From assembly GCF_965229915.1 (NCBI RefSeq), contig NZ_CBDDJZ010000001.1, forward strand, positions 4,898,001 through 4,962,000: DNA of 64,000 nucleotides. The letters are read 5' to 3'. Under the pieces are notes generated by a model, which worked only from the letters and a program-made list of their open reading frames with translations, made no database searches and was not told the DNA's origin. The number at the start of each line of letters is the position of its first letter. The first letter of the stretch is position 1. Made by a program: the position numbers and the translations under genes. Positions 36,413-45,102 of this stretch are shown piece by piece. This stretch comes from Marinoscillum sp965229915 (GTDB lineage Bacteria > Bacteroidota > Bacteroidia > Cytophagales > Cyclobacteriaceae).

Positions 36413-36676
36413 ATGAGTGATTTTGGCATATTTAGTATTGCCATAGCTTCTAGCGTGGTGTTCCTTGCCGTGATACTGTTTTTCGTATTGCGAAACTCCT
36501 TCTTATTTCGATTGGGTATCAGAGTGGTGTTTGTTTGTGCGTTAATAGCCTTTCTGGGTTTTATTGCCGGCCACTTTGGATTGCATCACTTGTATTGGGC
36601 CGTTCCTATAGGAGTATCTTCTGTTCTCGCTATTTTCCATTTTCTAATCTATTTTGTACGTAGGCCCATTCAGTAG
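36413..36676 (+). CDS. Membrane part of an interrupted chemotaxis receptor (87 aa, ends at in-frame TAG)
   Basis: 87 aa with three hydrophobic helices (about 5-25, 32-52 and 60-80), ending YFVRRPIQ and a TAG at 36674-36676. The next gene begins 12 bases later in the same frame and starts with a HAMP-like linker, so the two read as one 592-residue methyl-accepting protein broken by a single amber codon. If the TAG is real, this product is a stand-alone three-helix peptide with no known function. If it is read through or a sequencing error, it is the receptor's membrane anchor. Confidence 0.7.
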   Translation: MSDFGIFSIAIASSVVFLAVILFFVLRNSFLFRLGIRVVFVCALIAFLGFIAGHFGLHHLYWAVPIGVSSVLAIFHFLIYFVRRPIQ

Positions 36677-36688
36677 ATCACATCGGAT

Positions 36689-38191
36689 TTGGAGACGCTA
36701 GGTCTCGGGAATACAGGGATCGAAATATCAAAAAAATATACTGCAAAAAATGATGAGATCGGGGAGGTATTCAGGTCTTTTGCCCGCTATATCCAGACCC
36801 TTCAGGAAGTCGGTGACTTTGCTCAGGAAGTCGGTCGGGGCAACCTAGACGTGCAGTATGCTATCAAAAGTGATGAGGATGTGCTGGGCAAATCGCTGGT
36901 GCTCATGCGTGACCAACTCAATGATGGTATTGATGCTGTCAAACGAGTAATCCAGGAGGCGGGCTCTAATGGTAACCTGGCCGTGCGAGTAGATGTGAAG
37001 GACAAGTCTGGCGCATGGCAAGAACTGAGTTTCTCCATTAACGAACTGTTGATCACTTTCGCTACGCCGATCTCCCAACTGAATCAGATCTTTGAAAGCC
37101 TTTCCAAAGGTGATTTGACCAATAGGTACATCCAAAATTCTGAAGGGGATATCGGTAGGCTGAAGGAGAATATCAATGCCGGACTGGACAATCTGGAGCA
37201 GATTCTATCAGGAGTGGTGATCAATGCCAGGGAGATAGAGGATTCTTCTGCAGAGATGGGGTATACCAGTCAGGAAATGAGTATCAATACCAACGAAATT
37301 GCATCTTCCATAGGCCAGATGAGCACAGGGGCTCAGACCCAAGTGATAAAAGTAGATGAAGCATCCAGCCTGATCGAGCAAATTCGCAATTCATCAAAAG
37401 AGGTGGGTAGTAAAGCAGAAGAGATTAACAAAACGGCCTCAGATGGGTCAGGGCTGAGTGAAGAAGGCATTGAAATGGCAGATGCCATTCAGGTCAGCAT
37501 TGCTGAGATAGCAGACTATGCTTCCAAGTCTAACGAATCCATGCACATCCTGAAGAAACGATCAGATGAGATCAGCAAAGCACTAAGTGTCATTACAGAA
37601 ATATCCTCACAAACCAATTTGCTGGCACTCAATGCCGCCATAGAAGCAGCACAGGCTGGTGAGGCAGGACGGGGATTTGCCGTAGTGGCAGAGGAGATCA
37701 GAAAACTGGCTGAAGACTCTAAGAATAGTGCGAAGGAAATAGAGAAGCTAGTACACGATGTGCAACGAGACACTGCAGAAGCCAATAAATCTATGAATGA
37801 GATGACTCAGCGCATCTCCATAGGGCAGGATAAGTCGCGGGGTGCTATGAATACCTTCAACAAGATATTCGAATCTTCTAAAAATACGCTGGAGCTTTCA
37901 CGCGAGATATTAGAGGCATCAAACGAACAGAGTAATCGCATCAACTCTGTAGTGTCGATATCAGAAAACATCGTGGTGATAGCTGAGCAGACGGCTGCTG
38001 GTACCGAGGAGATCGCCAGTTCCGCTTCCGAATTGTCTACTGGTATGGAATCCTTCAATGAACGGATCGAGCTCTTCACAGGTATTTCTGATTCCATGAA
38101 GCGTGCTACTGACCGACTGGTACTATCTAATACACGTGCCACTGCTGTGGATCAAAGCCTCAGTGAGATGGAGAGCCCAGAGCCGATGTAA
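36689..38191 (+). CDS. Methyl-accepting chemotaxis protein, signalling part
   Basis: 500 aa from a TTG at 36689, in the same frame as the preceding membrane segment. HAMP-like repeats (about 15-170; KNDEIGEVF, KSDEDVLGKSL, EGDIGRLKENI) lead into the cytoplasmic methyl-accepting hairpin. Its tip is SSQTNLLALNAAIEAAQAGE with GRGFAVVAEEIRKLAEDS, the strictly conserved CheA/CheW contact region. Without the upstream helices it would be a soluble receptor. There are no che genes in the window. The 3' end overlaps the convergent DUF6992 gene by 40 bases. Confidence 0.9.
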   Translation: METLGLGNTGIEISKKYTAKNDEIGEVFRSFARYIQTLQEVGDFAQEVGRGNLDVQYAIKSDEDVLGKSLVLMRDQLNDGIDAVKRVIQEAGSNGNLAVRVDVKDKSGAWQELSFSINELLITFATPISQLNQIFESLSKGDLTNRYIQNSEGDIGRLKENINAGLDNLEQILSGVVINAREIEDSSAEMGYTSQEMSINTNEIASSIGQMSTGAQTQVIKVDEASSLIEQIRNSSKEVGSKAEEINKTASDGSGLSEEGIEMADAIQVSIAEIADYASKSNESMHILKKRSDEISKALSVITEISSQTNLLALNAAIEAAQAGEAGRGFAVVAEEIRKLAEDSKNSAKEIEKLVHDVQRDTAEANKSMNEMTQRISIGQDKSRGAMNTFNKIFESSKNTLELSREILEASNEQSNRINSVVSISENIVVIAEQTAAGTEEIASSASELSTGMESFNERIELFTGISDSMKRATDRLVLSNTRATAVDQSLSEMESPEPM

Positions 38192-38736
38192 TGGAAACTA
38201 AGTTGGTCCGTGAGGTTTAGGATTGACGGTGCATTGCTATGGTGAAGTCCATACATCATCAAATCAAAAACAAAGAGAAATCCACCTTGCAGTAGGAGTG
38301 AGTTTCCATAGCCAGCCAATCGATTCTTATTGTTGCTGCTGTTTTTGGAGCGTTCTCTCAGAAAGAAACCAGCCATTACATACCCAACGTCCAAACCCGT
38401 GTTTAACAGGAAAATATTTTCCAGACTCATTTGTTCCTGCACTACTGAAGACAGACTCGGGTCGTTGATTAAGCTCTTGGCGCCAAAATATCCGGCGGTG
38501 GCTAAACCAAGGTTCACTGTATTCCACATAGCGTTCATCTGGTGAAAATACTTTTGCCGACCGGAGAATTGGGCATTGCCACAAATACCACTGCCCAGAT
38601 TGATTAGTGCCCAGCTACCAAGAACTAACATACCCGTTCGGTTGATTTCATATTGGGTCTGAGCCACTTCAGGTACGCTTTGTGAGTGAGCCTCCACCCA
38701 GATGATTAGCACAAAAACAGTCAGTAGGTATTTCAT
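38152..38736 (-). CDS. DUF6992-like membrane protein
   Basis: 194 aa from the ATG at 38736 (MKYLLTVFVLIIWVEAHSQ signal-like start). Four further hydrophobic segments follow, with GMLVLGSWALINLGSGICGN, FHQMNAMWNTVNLGLATAGYFG, LNTGLDVGYVMAGFFLRER and a final FVFDLMMYGLHHS helix. The conserved Asn/Gly/His pattern fits the Bacteroidota family annotated as DUF6992; function unknown. Its last 40 bases overlap the end of the chemotaxis receptor gene on the other strand. Confidence 0.7.
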   Translation of the reverse strand: MKYLLTVFVLIIWVEAHSQSVPEVAQTQYEINRTGMLVLGSWALINLGSGICGNAQFSGRQKYFHQMNAMWNTVNLGLATAGYFGAKSLINDPSLSSVVQEQMSLENIFLLNTGLDVGYVMAGFFLRERSKNSSNNKNRLAGYGNSLLLQGGFLFVFDLMMYGLHHSNAPSILNLTDQLSFHYIGSGLSISLRL

Positions 38737-38927
38737 GAGATTGAAACCCGCACTACCCAACAATGTTTGACTGATGGAGATCATATAGTCAGGTGGCGGA
38801 GGTCATGGTGGACCTGCTGTGGAGTGTATACTTTAGATATATCAAAACAAACAGAAAGAAAATAGGACCTTAATAGTGTACGGATCAATGCTACAAGTCA
38901 TAAGCTTTAAACGCATTATCTACACCA

Positions 38928-38955
38928 AAACCCCACCGATCGTGGGGTTTTATTT
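38928..38955. terminator. Terminator hairpin lying between divergent genes
   Basis: AAACCCCAC (38928-38936) pairs with GTGGGGTTT (38942-38950) around CGATC, with a T-rich tail on the plus strand and a TTTT run on the minus. The flanking genes both read away from it, so neither needs it. It may end an unannotated small RNA. The rest of 38737-39104 holds only the operator at 39019. Confidence 0.7.
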
Positions 38956-39018
38956 TATCTCCCTTTTACCATTCGTACATTCATGCCAAACCTTCTGTAA
39001 CAAAGGTTACATAAATCG

Positions 39019-39032
39019 CTGATTAGGATCAG
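39019..39032 (+). promoter_or_regulatory. CRP/FNR-type operator upstream of the molybdoenzyme operon
   Basis: CTGA-TTAGGA-TCAG, centred 79.5 bases before the ATG at 39105. A weak -7-like TACCTTGT at 39077-39084 ends 58.5 bases from the centre. That is 22 more than in the hemN and uspA promoters, corresponding to the distal site position. Confidence 0.45.
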
Positions 39033-39104
39033 GGCTTGTTGGTTCATGAGTCATTTTAGTCCATGGTGGGCTGCTCTACCTTGTTGGTGCAATGACGAGA
39101 ACAT

Positions 39105-41342
39105 ATGAAAACCAATAGGAGAGATTTTATCAGGATTTCAGGAGCCGGTATTGGTACTGCCACACTTGGGAGCTCTGTCTTTAGCTGGGCCAATGGGAGC
39201 CTCCTCAACGAATCCATTACACCACCAACCACCTATTCACGCACACCTACCTATTGTGAAGTTTGCTTCTGGAAGTGTGCGGGCTGGCTCACCAAGAATG
39301 AAAATGGAGAGATATGGAAAGTAGAAGGTCATGCGGATGATCCGCACTGCAATGGCCGGCTGTGTCCGCGTGGTACAGCAGGAGTGGGCATGTATCACGA
39401 CGAAGATCGACTGAAAACTCCCCTCATAAGAGTGGAAAAGGATGGCAAACAGGTATTTAAACAAGCTACCTGGCCTGAGGCTTTCCAATTCATCGGAGAT
39501 AAAATGAAAGCTATTGCTAAGGACTATGGTCCAGATAGTATGGCACTATTTACTCATGGGTCTGGAGGGACATTTCTCGGCCATATGATGAAAGCTTATG
39601 GGTCTTCCAACATCACCGCACCAAGTTTTGCCCAATGCAGAGGTCCCAGAGAAGTTGCTTTCATTTCCACTTTTGGAGAAGGGATTTACTCTCCCGAGCG
39701 CACGGACATTCGAGATACCAGATGCCTTGTATTGATAGGTAGTCATATCGGCGAAAACATGCACAACGGTCAGGTGCAGGAGATGTCAGAGGCCATTGAT
39801 AAGGGTGCCACTATTATTACGGTGGACCCTCGGTTTTCGACAGCTGCTAGCAAGTCCAAACACTGGTTGCCTATTAAGCCATCTACCGATATCGCTTTGC
39901 TATTGTCCTGGACCAATGTCCTCATAGAAGAGGGCTGGTATGACAAGCAATATGTGGAAAAATACACCTTTGGTTTTGATCAACTGCGAGATCATGTGAA
40001 AGCGTTCACTCCTGAGTGGGCCTATGGTATTACCACCATTGAGCCCAAAGTCATTCGGGAGACTGCCAGAGAAATGGCCAATGCGTCACCTGCTGTTATT
40101 GTGCATCCAGGCAGACATGTGACCTGGTACGGTGACGACACCCAGCGACTAAGAGCTGTCGCCATACTTAATGCCTTGCTGGGGTCCTGGGGTAGAAGGG
40201 GTGGTTTTTACTCACCGGATAAAGTAAGCATCCCGAATTACCCGCATCCACCTTATCCAACGCCCAAGCATACCTGGAGAGATGCAGTGCCAGGTAAGTT
40301 TAATTTGGCTTCTGAGGTGGTTTCCAATGCACTGGTAGAAGCAACTATTCCATCTGACAAGCGGGATTGGAACATCAAAGGCTGGATCGTAAATGGTACC
40401 AATCTGGTGCACACCTTACCCAATCAGGAAATTACTTTCAAGGCGATAGAGGCACTGGAACTGTTGGTAGTCATTGATACCATGCCCATGGAGATCACAG
40501 GATTTGCAGATGTGGTACTCCCTGAGTGCACCTATCTGGAGCGTTACGATTCCATTCGAAATTCACCACACAGAGAACCGGTGATCTCCCTTCGGATGCC
40601 AGCGGCAAAACCGAAATACAACTCAAAACCAGACTGGTGGATTGCCCAGCAACTTGGATTTGAATTAGGATTGGATGCATATTTCCAATACCAAAACATC
40701 GAAGAAATGCTCGATTGGCAGCTTAAACAAGTTGGCAGTTCGCTGGAGGAGATGCAAAAACTGGGTGTGAAGAAATACAAGCGGTTTTACGATGACTTGT
40801 ATCTGGTAGAGGGTCAGGATTTTACCTTCAATACCAACACGGGTAAGATTGAACTGTATGCCACTGACTTGGCTAATGCGGGATATCCACCCATGCCAGT
40901 ATATACAGAACACGAGCAGCCACAGCCAGGATACTACCGCTTGAATTATGGTCGGGCTCCGGCACACACCTTTAGCCGTACAACCAACAATCCTAACCTG
41001 GCTGATATCATGTCTGAGAATGAACTGTGGGTCAACCCTAAAGTGGCCAAACTATGGGCACTTAAAAATGGCCAGTATGTATGGCTGAAAAACCAGCAGG
41101 GTATTGTCTCCAGTTTTCCCATCAAAGTGAGGATCACGGAACGAATCAGGTGGGATTCGGTGTACATGGCTCATGGTTTTGGCCATAGCAATAAGAAGCT
41201 AAGTCGTGCCTTTGGTAAAGGGGCTAGTGATACGGAGCTCATAAGTAATGTGAAGCTCGATCCCGCAATGGGAGGCACAGGCATGCGAGGAAATTTTGTA
41301 ACCATTTTGACGGAGAAACCTGAAACTGTAGAAGCATCATGA
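39105..41342 (+). CDS. Molybdopterin oxidoreductase, PsrA/PhsA-like catalytic subunit
   Basis: 745 aa. A Tat signal (R5 R6 in NRRDFIRISG) directs the folded protein to the periplasm. A [4Fe-4S] site is formed by C51, C54, C58 and C87 (CEVCFWKC ... CPRG). C178 in SFAQCRGPREV is the likely molybdenum ligand, as in polysulfide and thiosulfate reductases. Length fits PsrA/PhsA rather than the longer tetrathionate or sulfite enzymes. It overlaps the ferredoxin subunit gene by four bases. The YeeE/YedE and rhodanese-fold genes downstream support a sulfur-compound substrate; the direction, reduction or oxidation, is not decided by sequence. Confidence 0.9.
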   Translation: MKTNRRDFIRISGAGIGTATLGSSVFSWANGSLLNESITPPTTYSRTPTYCEVCFWKCAGWLTKNENGEIWKVEGHADDPHCNGRLCPRGTAGVGMYHDEDRLKTPLIRVEKDGKQVFKQATWPEAFQFIGDKMKAIAKDYGPDSMALFTHGSGGTFLGHMMKAYGSSNITAPSFAQCRGPREVAFISTFGEGIYSPERTDIRDTRCLVLIGSHIGENMHNGQVQEMSEAIDKGATIITVDPRFSTAASKSKHWLPIKPSTDIALLLSWTNVLIEEGWYDKQYVEKYTFGFDQLRDHVKAFTPEWAYGITTIEPKVIRETAREMANASPAVIVHPGRHVTWYGDDTQRLRAVAILNALLGSWGRRGGFYSPDKVSIPNYPHPPYPTPKHTWRDAVPGKFNLASEVVSNALVEATIPSDKRDWNIKGWIVNGTNLVHTLPNQEITFKAIEALELLVVIDTMPMEITGFADVVLPECTYLERYDSIRNSPHREPVISLRMPAAKPKYNSKPDWWIAQQLGFELGLDAYFQYQNIEEMLDWQLKQVGSSLEEMQKLGVKKYKRFYDDLYLVEGQDFTFNTNTGKIELYATDLANAGYPPMPVYTEHEQPQPGYYRLNYGRAPAHTFSRTTNNPNLADIMSENELWVNPKVAKLWALKNGQYVWLKNQQGIVSSFPIKVRITERIRWDSVYMAHGFGHSNKKLSRAFGKGASDTELISNVKLDPAMGGTGMRGNFVTILTEKPETVEAS

Positions 41343-41872
41343 GATACGCGATGGCCATAGATACCAAAAAATGTGTGGGGTGTAGTGACTGTGTGGTTGC
41401 TTGTCAACTGGAGAATAACGTACCCGTAGGTTACTGCCGCGACTGGATCGTGGAGACCACCAGTGGCACTTATCCTGAGCTGGAGTTGGAGTTTCGATCA
41501 GAGAGGTGTCACCACTGTGCGAATGCCCCCTGTGTGCGATGCTGTCCAACAGGTGCCAGCCACATCGAAGAAGGTGGAGTGGTACTTGTCACTCCTGATT
41601 TGTGCATTGGCTGTGGGGCATGTAACGCATCCTGTCCATACGATGCCCGATATCCGCATCCTGATGGCTATGTAGACAAGTGCACATTCTGCATACATAA
41701 AGTGCGCAAAGGAGAGCAGCCTGCTTGTGTAGAAGTATGCCCAACCAACTGCTTGTATTTTGGAGATCTGGATGACCCGAACAGTGAAGTCTCCAGGAAA
41801 ATAAAGGAACGAAAGTATAAACGACTAAAGACAGAGGCTGGAACTGACCCTCAATTGTACTTCTTAATCTAA
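41339..41872 (+). CDS. PsrB-like four-cluster ferredoxin subunit
   Basis: 177 aa with four CxxCxxCxxxC-type clusters. The first (C12, C15, C18, C22) is in KKCVGCSDCVVAC. Others are CHHCANAPCVRCCP, CIGCGACNASCPY and CTFCIHKVRKGEQPACVEVCP. This subunit passes electrons between the molybdenum subunit and the membrane anchor. Its start overlaps the catalytic gene (ATGA), and the anchor gene follows after four bases. There is no Tat signal, so it travels with the catalytic subunit. Confidence 0.95.
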   Translation: MRYAMAIDTKKCVGCSDCVVACQLENNVPVGYCRDWIVETTSGTYPELELEFRSERCHHCANAPCVRCCPTGASHIEEGGVVLVTPDLCIGCGACNASCPYDARYPHPDGYVDKCTFCIHKVRKGEQPACVEVCPTNCLYFGDLDDPNSEVSRKIKERKYKRLKTEAGTDPQLYFLI

Positions 41873-41876
41873 CGTT

Positions 41877-42740
41877 ATGGAAGAAGAAATCATCATTAGC
41901 GGCAGAATGAATGCCAAAGTAGACCCACTACTTCATATTTGGGGTTGGGAAATTGCGTTTTATTTGTTTGTAGGAGGATTAGCTGCGGGGATTCTTTTCT
42001 TCGCTTCTTTTTATTACCTGCGAGGTAAAGAAAAAGACTATCCAGCCACCGTGAAGTGGGCACCATTGATTGCACCATTTATCCTGGTTCTTGGGCTCGG
42101 AGCATTGTTTTTAGACCTCCATCACAAGCTGTATTTCTGGAGGCTCTACACCACCGTCAGGCTGCAGTCCCCTATGTCATGGGGTGCCTGGACACTGCTG
42201 GTTATCACGCCATTGTCTGTCCTGTGGGTAGCTACTTACATTCGAGAGCTCTTTCCAAAATGGGATTGGAAGTTTCAGTGGTTATACAACCTAGAGTCCT
42301 TCCTGATTAGCAACCGACGCGTACTGGCGTGGGTCATGGTTTTCTATTCGGTGATATTGGGGATTTATACCGGCATACTACTCTCAGCGTTCAACGCACG
42401 ACCACTCTGGAATACGTCTATTCTGGGTCCGTTGTTTTTGGCTTCAGGTCTTTCCGCCGGAGCTGCTGTCATCATGGCTTTTAGTAAGAATAAATTGGAG
42501 CGCAGACACTTTAGTCAACTTGATCTGGTGATTATCGGGGTGGAGCTTTTCTTCATCATTCACTTGTTCATGGGACTGCTGGCAAGTACGGAAGTACAGA
42601 TAGAAGCCGCTGAGATGTTTCTGGGTGGGCAGTACACCTTGCCGTTTTGGATATTCGTGGTGTTCATTGGAATGATCCTTCCTGCGATGCTGGAATTGTT
42701 GGAGCTGAGAGGACAGAAGATTCCCGTCCTGATCCAGTGA
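41877..42740 (+). CDS. NrfD/PsrC-like membrane anchor
   Basis: 287 aa, with about eight membrane helices. The first helix carries WGWEIAFYLFVGGLAAGILF, typical of NrfD/PsrC, which binds quinone and links the periplasmic enzyme to the membrane pool. Helices with LFLDLHHKLYFWRL and PMSWGAWTLLV are family hallmarks. It completes a PsrABC-type complex with the two preceding genes. The next gene starts 79 bases later. Confidence 0.93.
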   Translation: MEEEIIISGRMNAKVDPLLHIWGWEIAFYLFVGGLAAGILFFASFYYLRGKEKDYPATVKWAPLIAPFILVLGLGALFLDLHHKLYFWRLYTTVRLQSPMSWGAWTLLVITPLSVLWVATYIRELFPKWDWKFQWLYNLESFLISNRRVLAWVMVFYSVILGIYTGILLSAFNARPLWNTSILGPLFLASGLSAGAAVIMAFSKNKLERRHFSQLDLVIIGVELFFIIHLFMGLLASTEVQIEAAEMFLGGQYTLPFWIFVVFIGMILPAMLELLELRGQKIPVLIQ

Positions 42741-42819
42741 TCCTTATTCTAATTGGCAATATCATGTTGAGATTTATCATTGTTTATGCCGGTCAGGCAA
42801 GTAGATACTTATATTAATC

Positions 42820-43353
42820 ATGGCACATCACAATTACATCACCGGAAAAACCAAGTACATGAATCCTTATCTGGCAGGGATCATCTTGGGACTAGTGTTA
42901 TTGCTATCCTTCTACCTGACGGGTAGGGGACTTGGAGCCAGCGGAGCTATGAAAAGCGTGGTAGTTACGACGGTCGAAACCGTCTCTCACGTCAAAGCGG
43001 AGGAGTCTGGGTTTTACAGCAAGTACATCGCCGATGGTCAAAATCCGATGAACAGCTGGCTGGTGTTTCAGGTGCTGGGTGTGGTAGTCGGAGGGTTTCT
43101 GTCCGGTGCACTCTCCGGACGTCTGCAATTAAAGACTGAGCATTCACCTAACATCACCAAACGCCGCAGGATAGCGATGGCCATACTTGGTGGAGCCTTG
43201 TTTGGGTTTGGGTCGCAGTTTGGGCGTGGATGTACCAGTGGGGCTGCACTAAGTGGCATGGCCACCCTTTCACTGGCAGGCTTTGTCACCATGATCGCCA
43301 TCTTCGGCACGGCTTACATGTTTGCTTACTTCTTTAGAAAAAACTGGATTTAA
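42820..43353 (+). CDS. YeeE/YedE half-transporter, first copy
   Basis: 177 aa, four to five membrane helices. The conserved cysteine motif is GRGCTSGAAL (C138). YeeE/YedE proteins carry thiosulfate or related sulfur species across the membrane. The family is often one long protein; here it is split in two genes two bases apart, and this one supplies the first half. The N-terminal 15 residues are polar. The operon position after PsrABC argues for supply or removal of a sulfur substrate. Confidence 0.88.
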   Translation: MAHHNYITGKTKYMNPYLAGIILGLVLLLSFYLTGRGLGASGAMKSVVVTTVETVSHVKAEESGFYSKYIADGQNPMNSWLVFQVLGVVVGGFLSGALSGRLQLKTEHSPNITKRRRIAMAILGGALFGFGSQFGRGCTSGAALSGMATLSLAGFVTMIAIFGTAYMFAYFFRKNWI

Positions 43354-43355
43354 CT

Positions 43356-43958
43356 ATGGGACCGATTATTCCTATTTACGAAATATCTCAAGAACTCAAT
43401 TTTCTGATCGCATTTGTCATCGGTATAGGCTTTGGGTTTGCGTTGGAGCAGGCTGGCTTTTCGTCTAGCAGAAAGCTAGCAGGCATGTTTTATGGCTATG
43501 ATACCACGGTGCTCAAGGTGTTTTTCACAGCGGCCATTGTGGCCATGATTGGCATACTCTTTCTCAATTACTTCGAGATGATCGATTTGAGCATTGTGTA
43601 TGTCAATGAATACTTTATCAACTCAGCCATCATCGGTGGAGTGATCATGGGGATAGGCTTTATCGTAGGCGGATTTTGTCCTGGCACAAGTGTGTGTGCG
43701 GCGGCTATTGGCAAACTGGATGCACTTGCTTATCTGGGAGGAAGCTTGATCGGTATCTTCCTCTTTGGGGAGACTTATCCGCTGTGGAAGGAGGTTTATA
43801 TGAAAAACTACCTGGGTGGTGTGAAGCTAAGCACTACGCTCGGTCTATCAGATGGGATGATGGTGCTGCTGGTAATCGTAGCTGCGGTGATTATGTTTTG
43901 GGTTGGGGAGTGGGCCGAGAAGAAATTCAAAAGACCAGATATTTCTAAAGAACTCTAA
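43356..43958 (+). CDS. YeeE/YedE half-transporter, second copy
   Basis: 200 aa, five membrane helices. The cysteine motif is GGFCPGTSVCAAAIGK (C108, C114). It begins two bases after the first half and is certainly co-translated. EQAGFSSSRKLAGMFYG near the N-terminus is a second family motif. Together the two proteins have the cysteine sites that thread sulfur ions through the full-length YeeE. Confidence 0.88.
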   Translation: MGPIIPIYEISQELNFLIAFVIGIGFGFALEQAGFSSSRKLAGMFYGYDTTVLKVFFTAAIVAMIGILFLNYFEMIDLSIVYVNEYFINSAIIGGVIMGIGFIVGGFCPGTSVCAAAIGKLDALAYLGGSLIGIFLFGETYPLWKEVYMKNYLGGVKLSTTLGLSDGMMVLLVIVAAVIMFWVGEWAEKKFKRPDISKEL

Positions 43959-43970
43959 TAAATCAATACC

Positions 43971-44579
43971 ATGAAAAGTAGAGAGTTATTGTCAGTGATC
44001 CTATTGGCTTTAGGAATCACTGGAGCCATGCTTCCCACCAGAAAAAATGATTCCATTGCGCTGAATGAACGGGAGTTGCTCCAGGAAATGCTACGGGAGA
44101 CCAACTATGTGACTGTGGATGAGCTAGCGCATTTATTGATTGCAGGAGATCCCTCTATTCAGATCATCGATGTGCGGCCAGTGTCCGAGTTTGACGAGCC
44201 CTTGCCGCGAGCGGTGAACATTCCAATCGATAGCCTATTCTCCGAGAATTATGCTTTCTGGTTTGATCAAATGCTGAAGAAGAACATCATCTATGGTTTG
44301 GATGATCAGCGAGCCACTCAGGTTTGGGTGATGATGAGACAGCTTGGATATCGCAACAATTACCTGCTGAAGGGAGGGTTGGAGGAGTGGAGGTCGACCA
44401 TCCTGGACCCGCAGTATCCATCACAGTCCGCCTCTCAGGAGGAGTTTGATCTGTACGAACGGCGCATGGCTGCCAGGCAGTTTTTCACCGGTGCTAAGGC
44501 GTTGCCTAAGATTGAATTTAAACCAATCGCCCCAGTGCAGGGAAGGAAAAAGAAAAAAGTGCAGGGTGGGTGTAGTTAA
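43971..44579 (+). CDS. Rhodanese-fold protein without catalytic cysteine
   Basis: 202 aa with an N-terminal hydrophobic segment (about 8-22), so it is exported or membrane-tethered. The rhodanese domain (about 45-135) keeps IIDVRPVSEFDE and AVNIPIDSL, and YLLKGGLEEWRS near its end. The active-site loop reads IIYGLDDQRA, with Gly109 where the catalytic Cys is expected. A Lys-rich tail ends GGCS, leaving one cysteine at the extreme C-terminus. It may bind but not transfer sulfur, or use the C-terminal Cys. It is part of the PsrABC/YeeE operon. Confidence 0.85.
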   Translation: MKSRELLSVILLALGITGAMLPTRKNDSIALNERELLQEMLRETNYVTVDELAHLLIAGDPSIQIIDVRPVSEFDEPLPRAVNIPIDSLFSENYAFWFDQMLKKNIIYGLDDQRATQVWVMMRQLGYRNNYLLKGGLEEWRSTILDPQYPSQSASQEEFDLYERRMAARQFFTGAKALPKIEFKPIAPVQGRKKKKVQGGCS

Positions 44580-44594
44580 TCAAACAACAAGATC

Positions 44595-45059
44595 ATGAAA
44601 GCTTCCATACGGCCATTGGCCATTATCATCCTATCCATGTTTGGGTTTTTGGTAATTGTCTCATTTTATGCAGATAAGAGTCAATTTGAACTCACCGCTC
44701 GAGAGATGCAGGTAAGGGTAATTGCTACAGACTATTTGCTTGACTCTGCTAAGGTTTCGCAGTTGGACAGTCCCATTTTTATTGATATCCGGGATGGGCA
44801 CGACTTTCTGATGGATCAATTTAATCAGGCAAAGAACGTTCCATTCTCCAGACTATTGGATGAGGACTACTCTCAGGTTTTCTCTCAACAGGTGCCGAAG
44901 GTTCTTTTGTCTTATAAGTCCATACCGACACATGAAGCCTGGATGCTGCTGACACAGCTGGGATATGAGCAGGTGTATGTGCTGGAAGTCAATCGAGTGG
45001 AGCCAGAAGCGGTAGTGGTTCCCGGAGAGTCGGCCACCCAGGATATGGGAGGTCACTAA
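44595..45059 (+). CDS. Second rhodanese-fold protein without catalytic cysteine
   Basis: 154 aa. An N-terminal helix (about 8-25) anchors it. The rhodanese-like domain has IFIDIRDGHDF and ...AKNVPFSRLL. The expected catalytic loop is VLLSYKSIPTHEA, with Ser106 in place of Cys, and the end QLGYEQVYVLEVN is typical. There is no cysteine elsewhere in the domain. It lies 15 bases after the previous rhodanese gene and ends the operon; a hairpin follows. Confidence 0.8.
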   Translation: MKASIRPLAIIILSMFGFLVIVSFYADKSQFELTAREMQVRVIATDYLLDSAKVSQLDSPIFIDIRDGHDFLMDQFNQAKNVPFSRLLDEDYSQVFSQQVPKVLLSYKSIPTHEAWMLLTQLGYEQVYVLEVNRVEPEAVVVPGESATQDMGGH

Positions 45060-45075
45060 TAGGTGTAGAAAGAAA

Positions 45076-45102
45076 GCAGACCTCACCAGTGTAGAGGTCT
45101 GC
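45076..45102 (+). terminator. Hairpin ending the sulfur operon
   Basis: GCAGACCTC (45076-45084) pairs perfectly with GAGGTCTGC (45094-45102). There is no T-run after it, so it may be a transcript-stabilising hairpin rather than a strict terminator. From here to 45390 I see nothing else of note. Confidence 0.55.

Noticed and set aside
42741..42819. Separate promoter for the YeeE genes
   Set aside because: The 79-base gap shows no TAnnTTTG box or terminator, so the genes are kept in the PsrABC operon.
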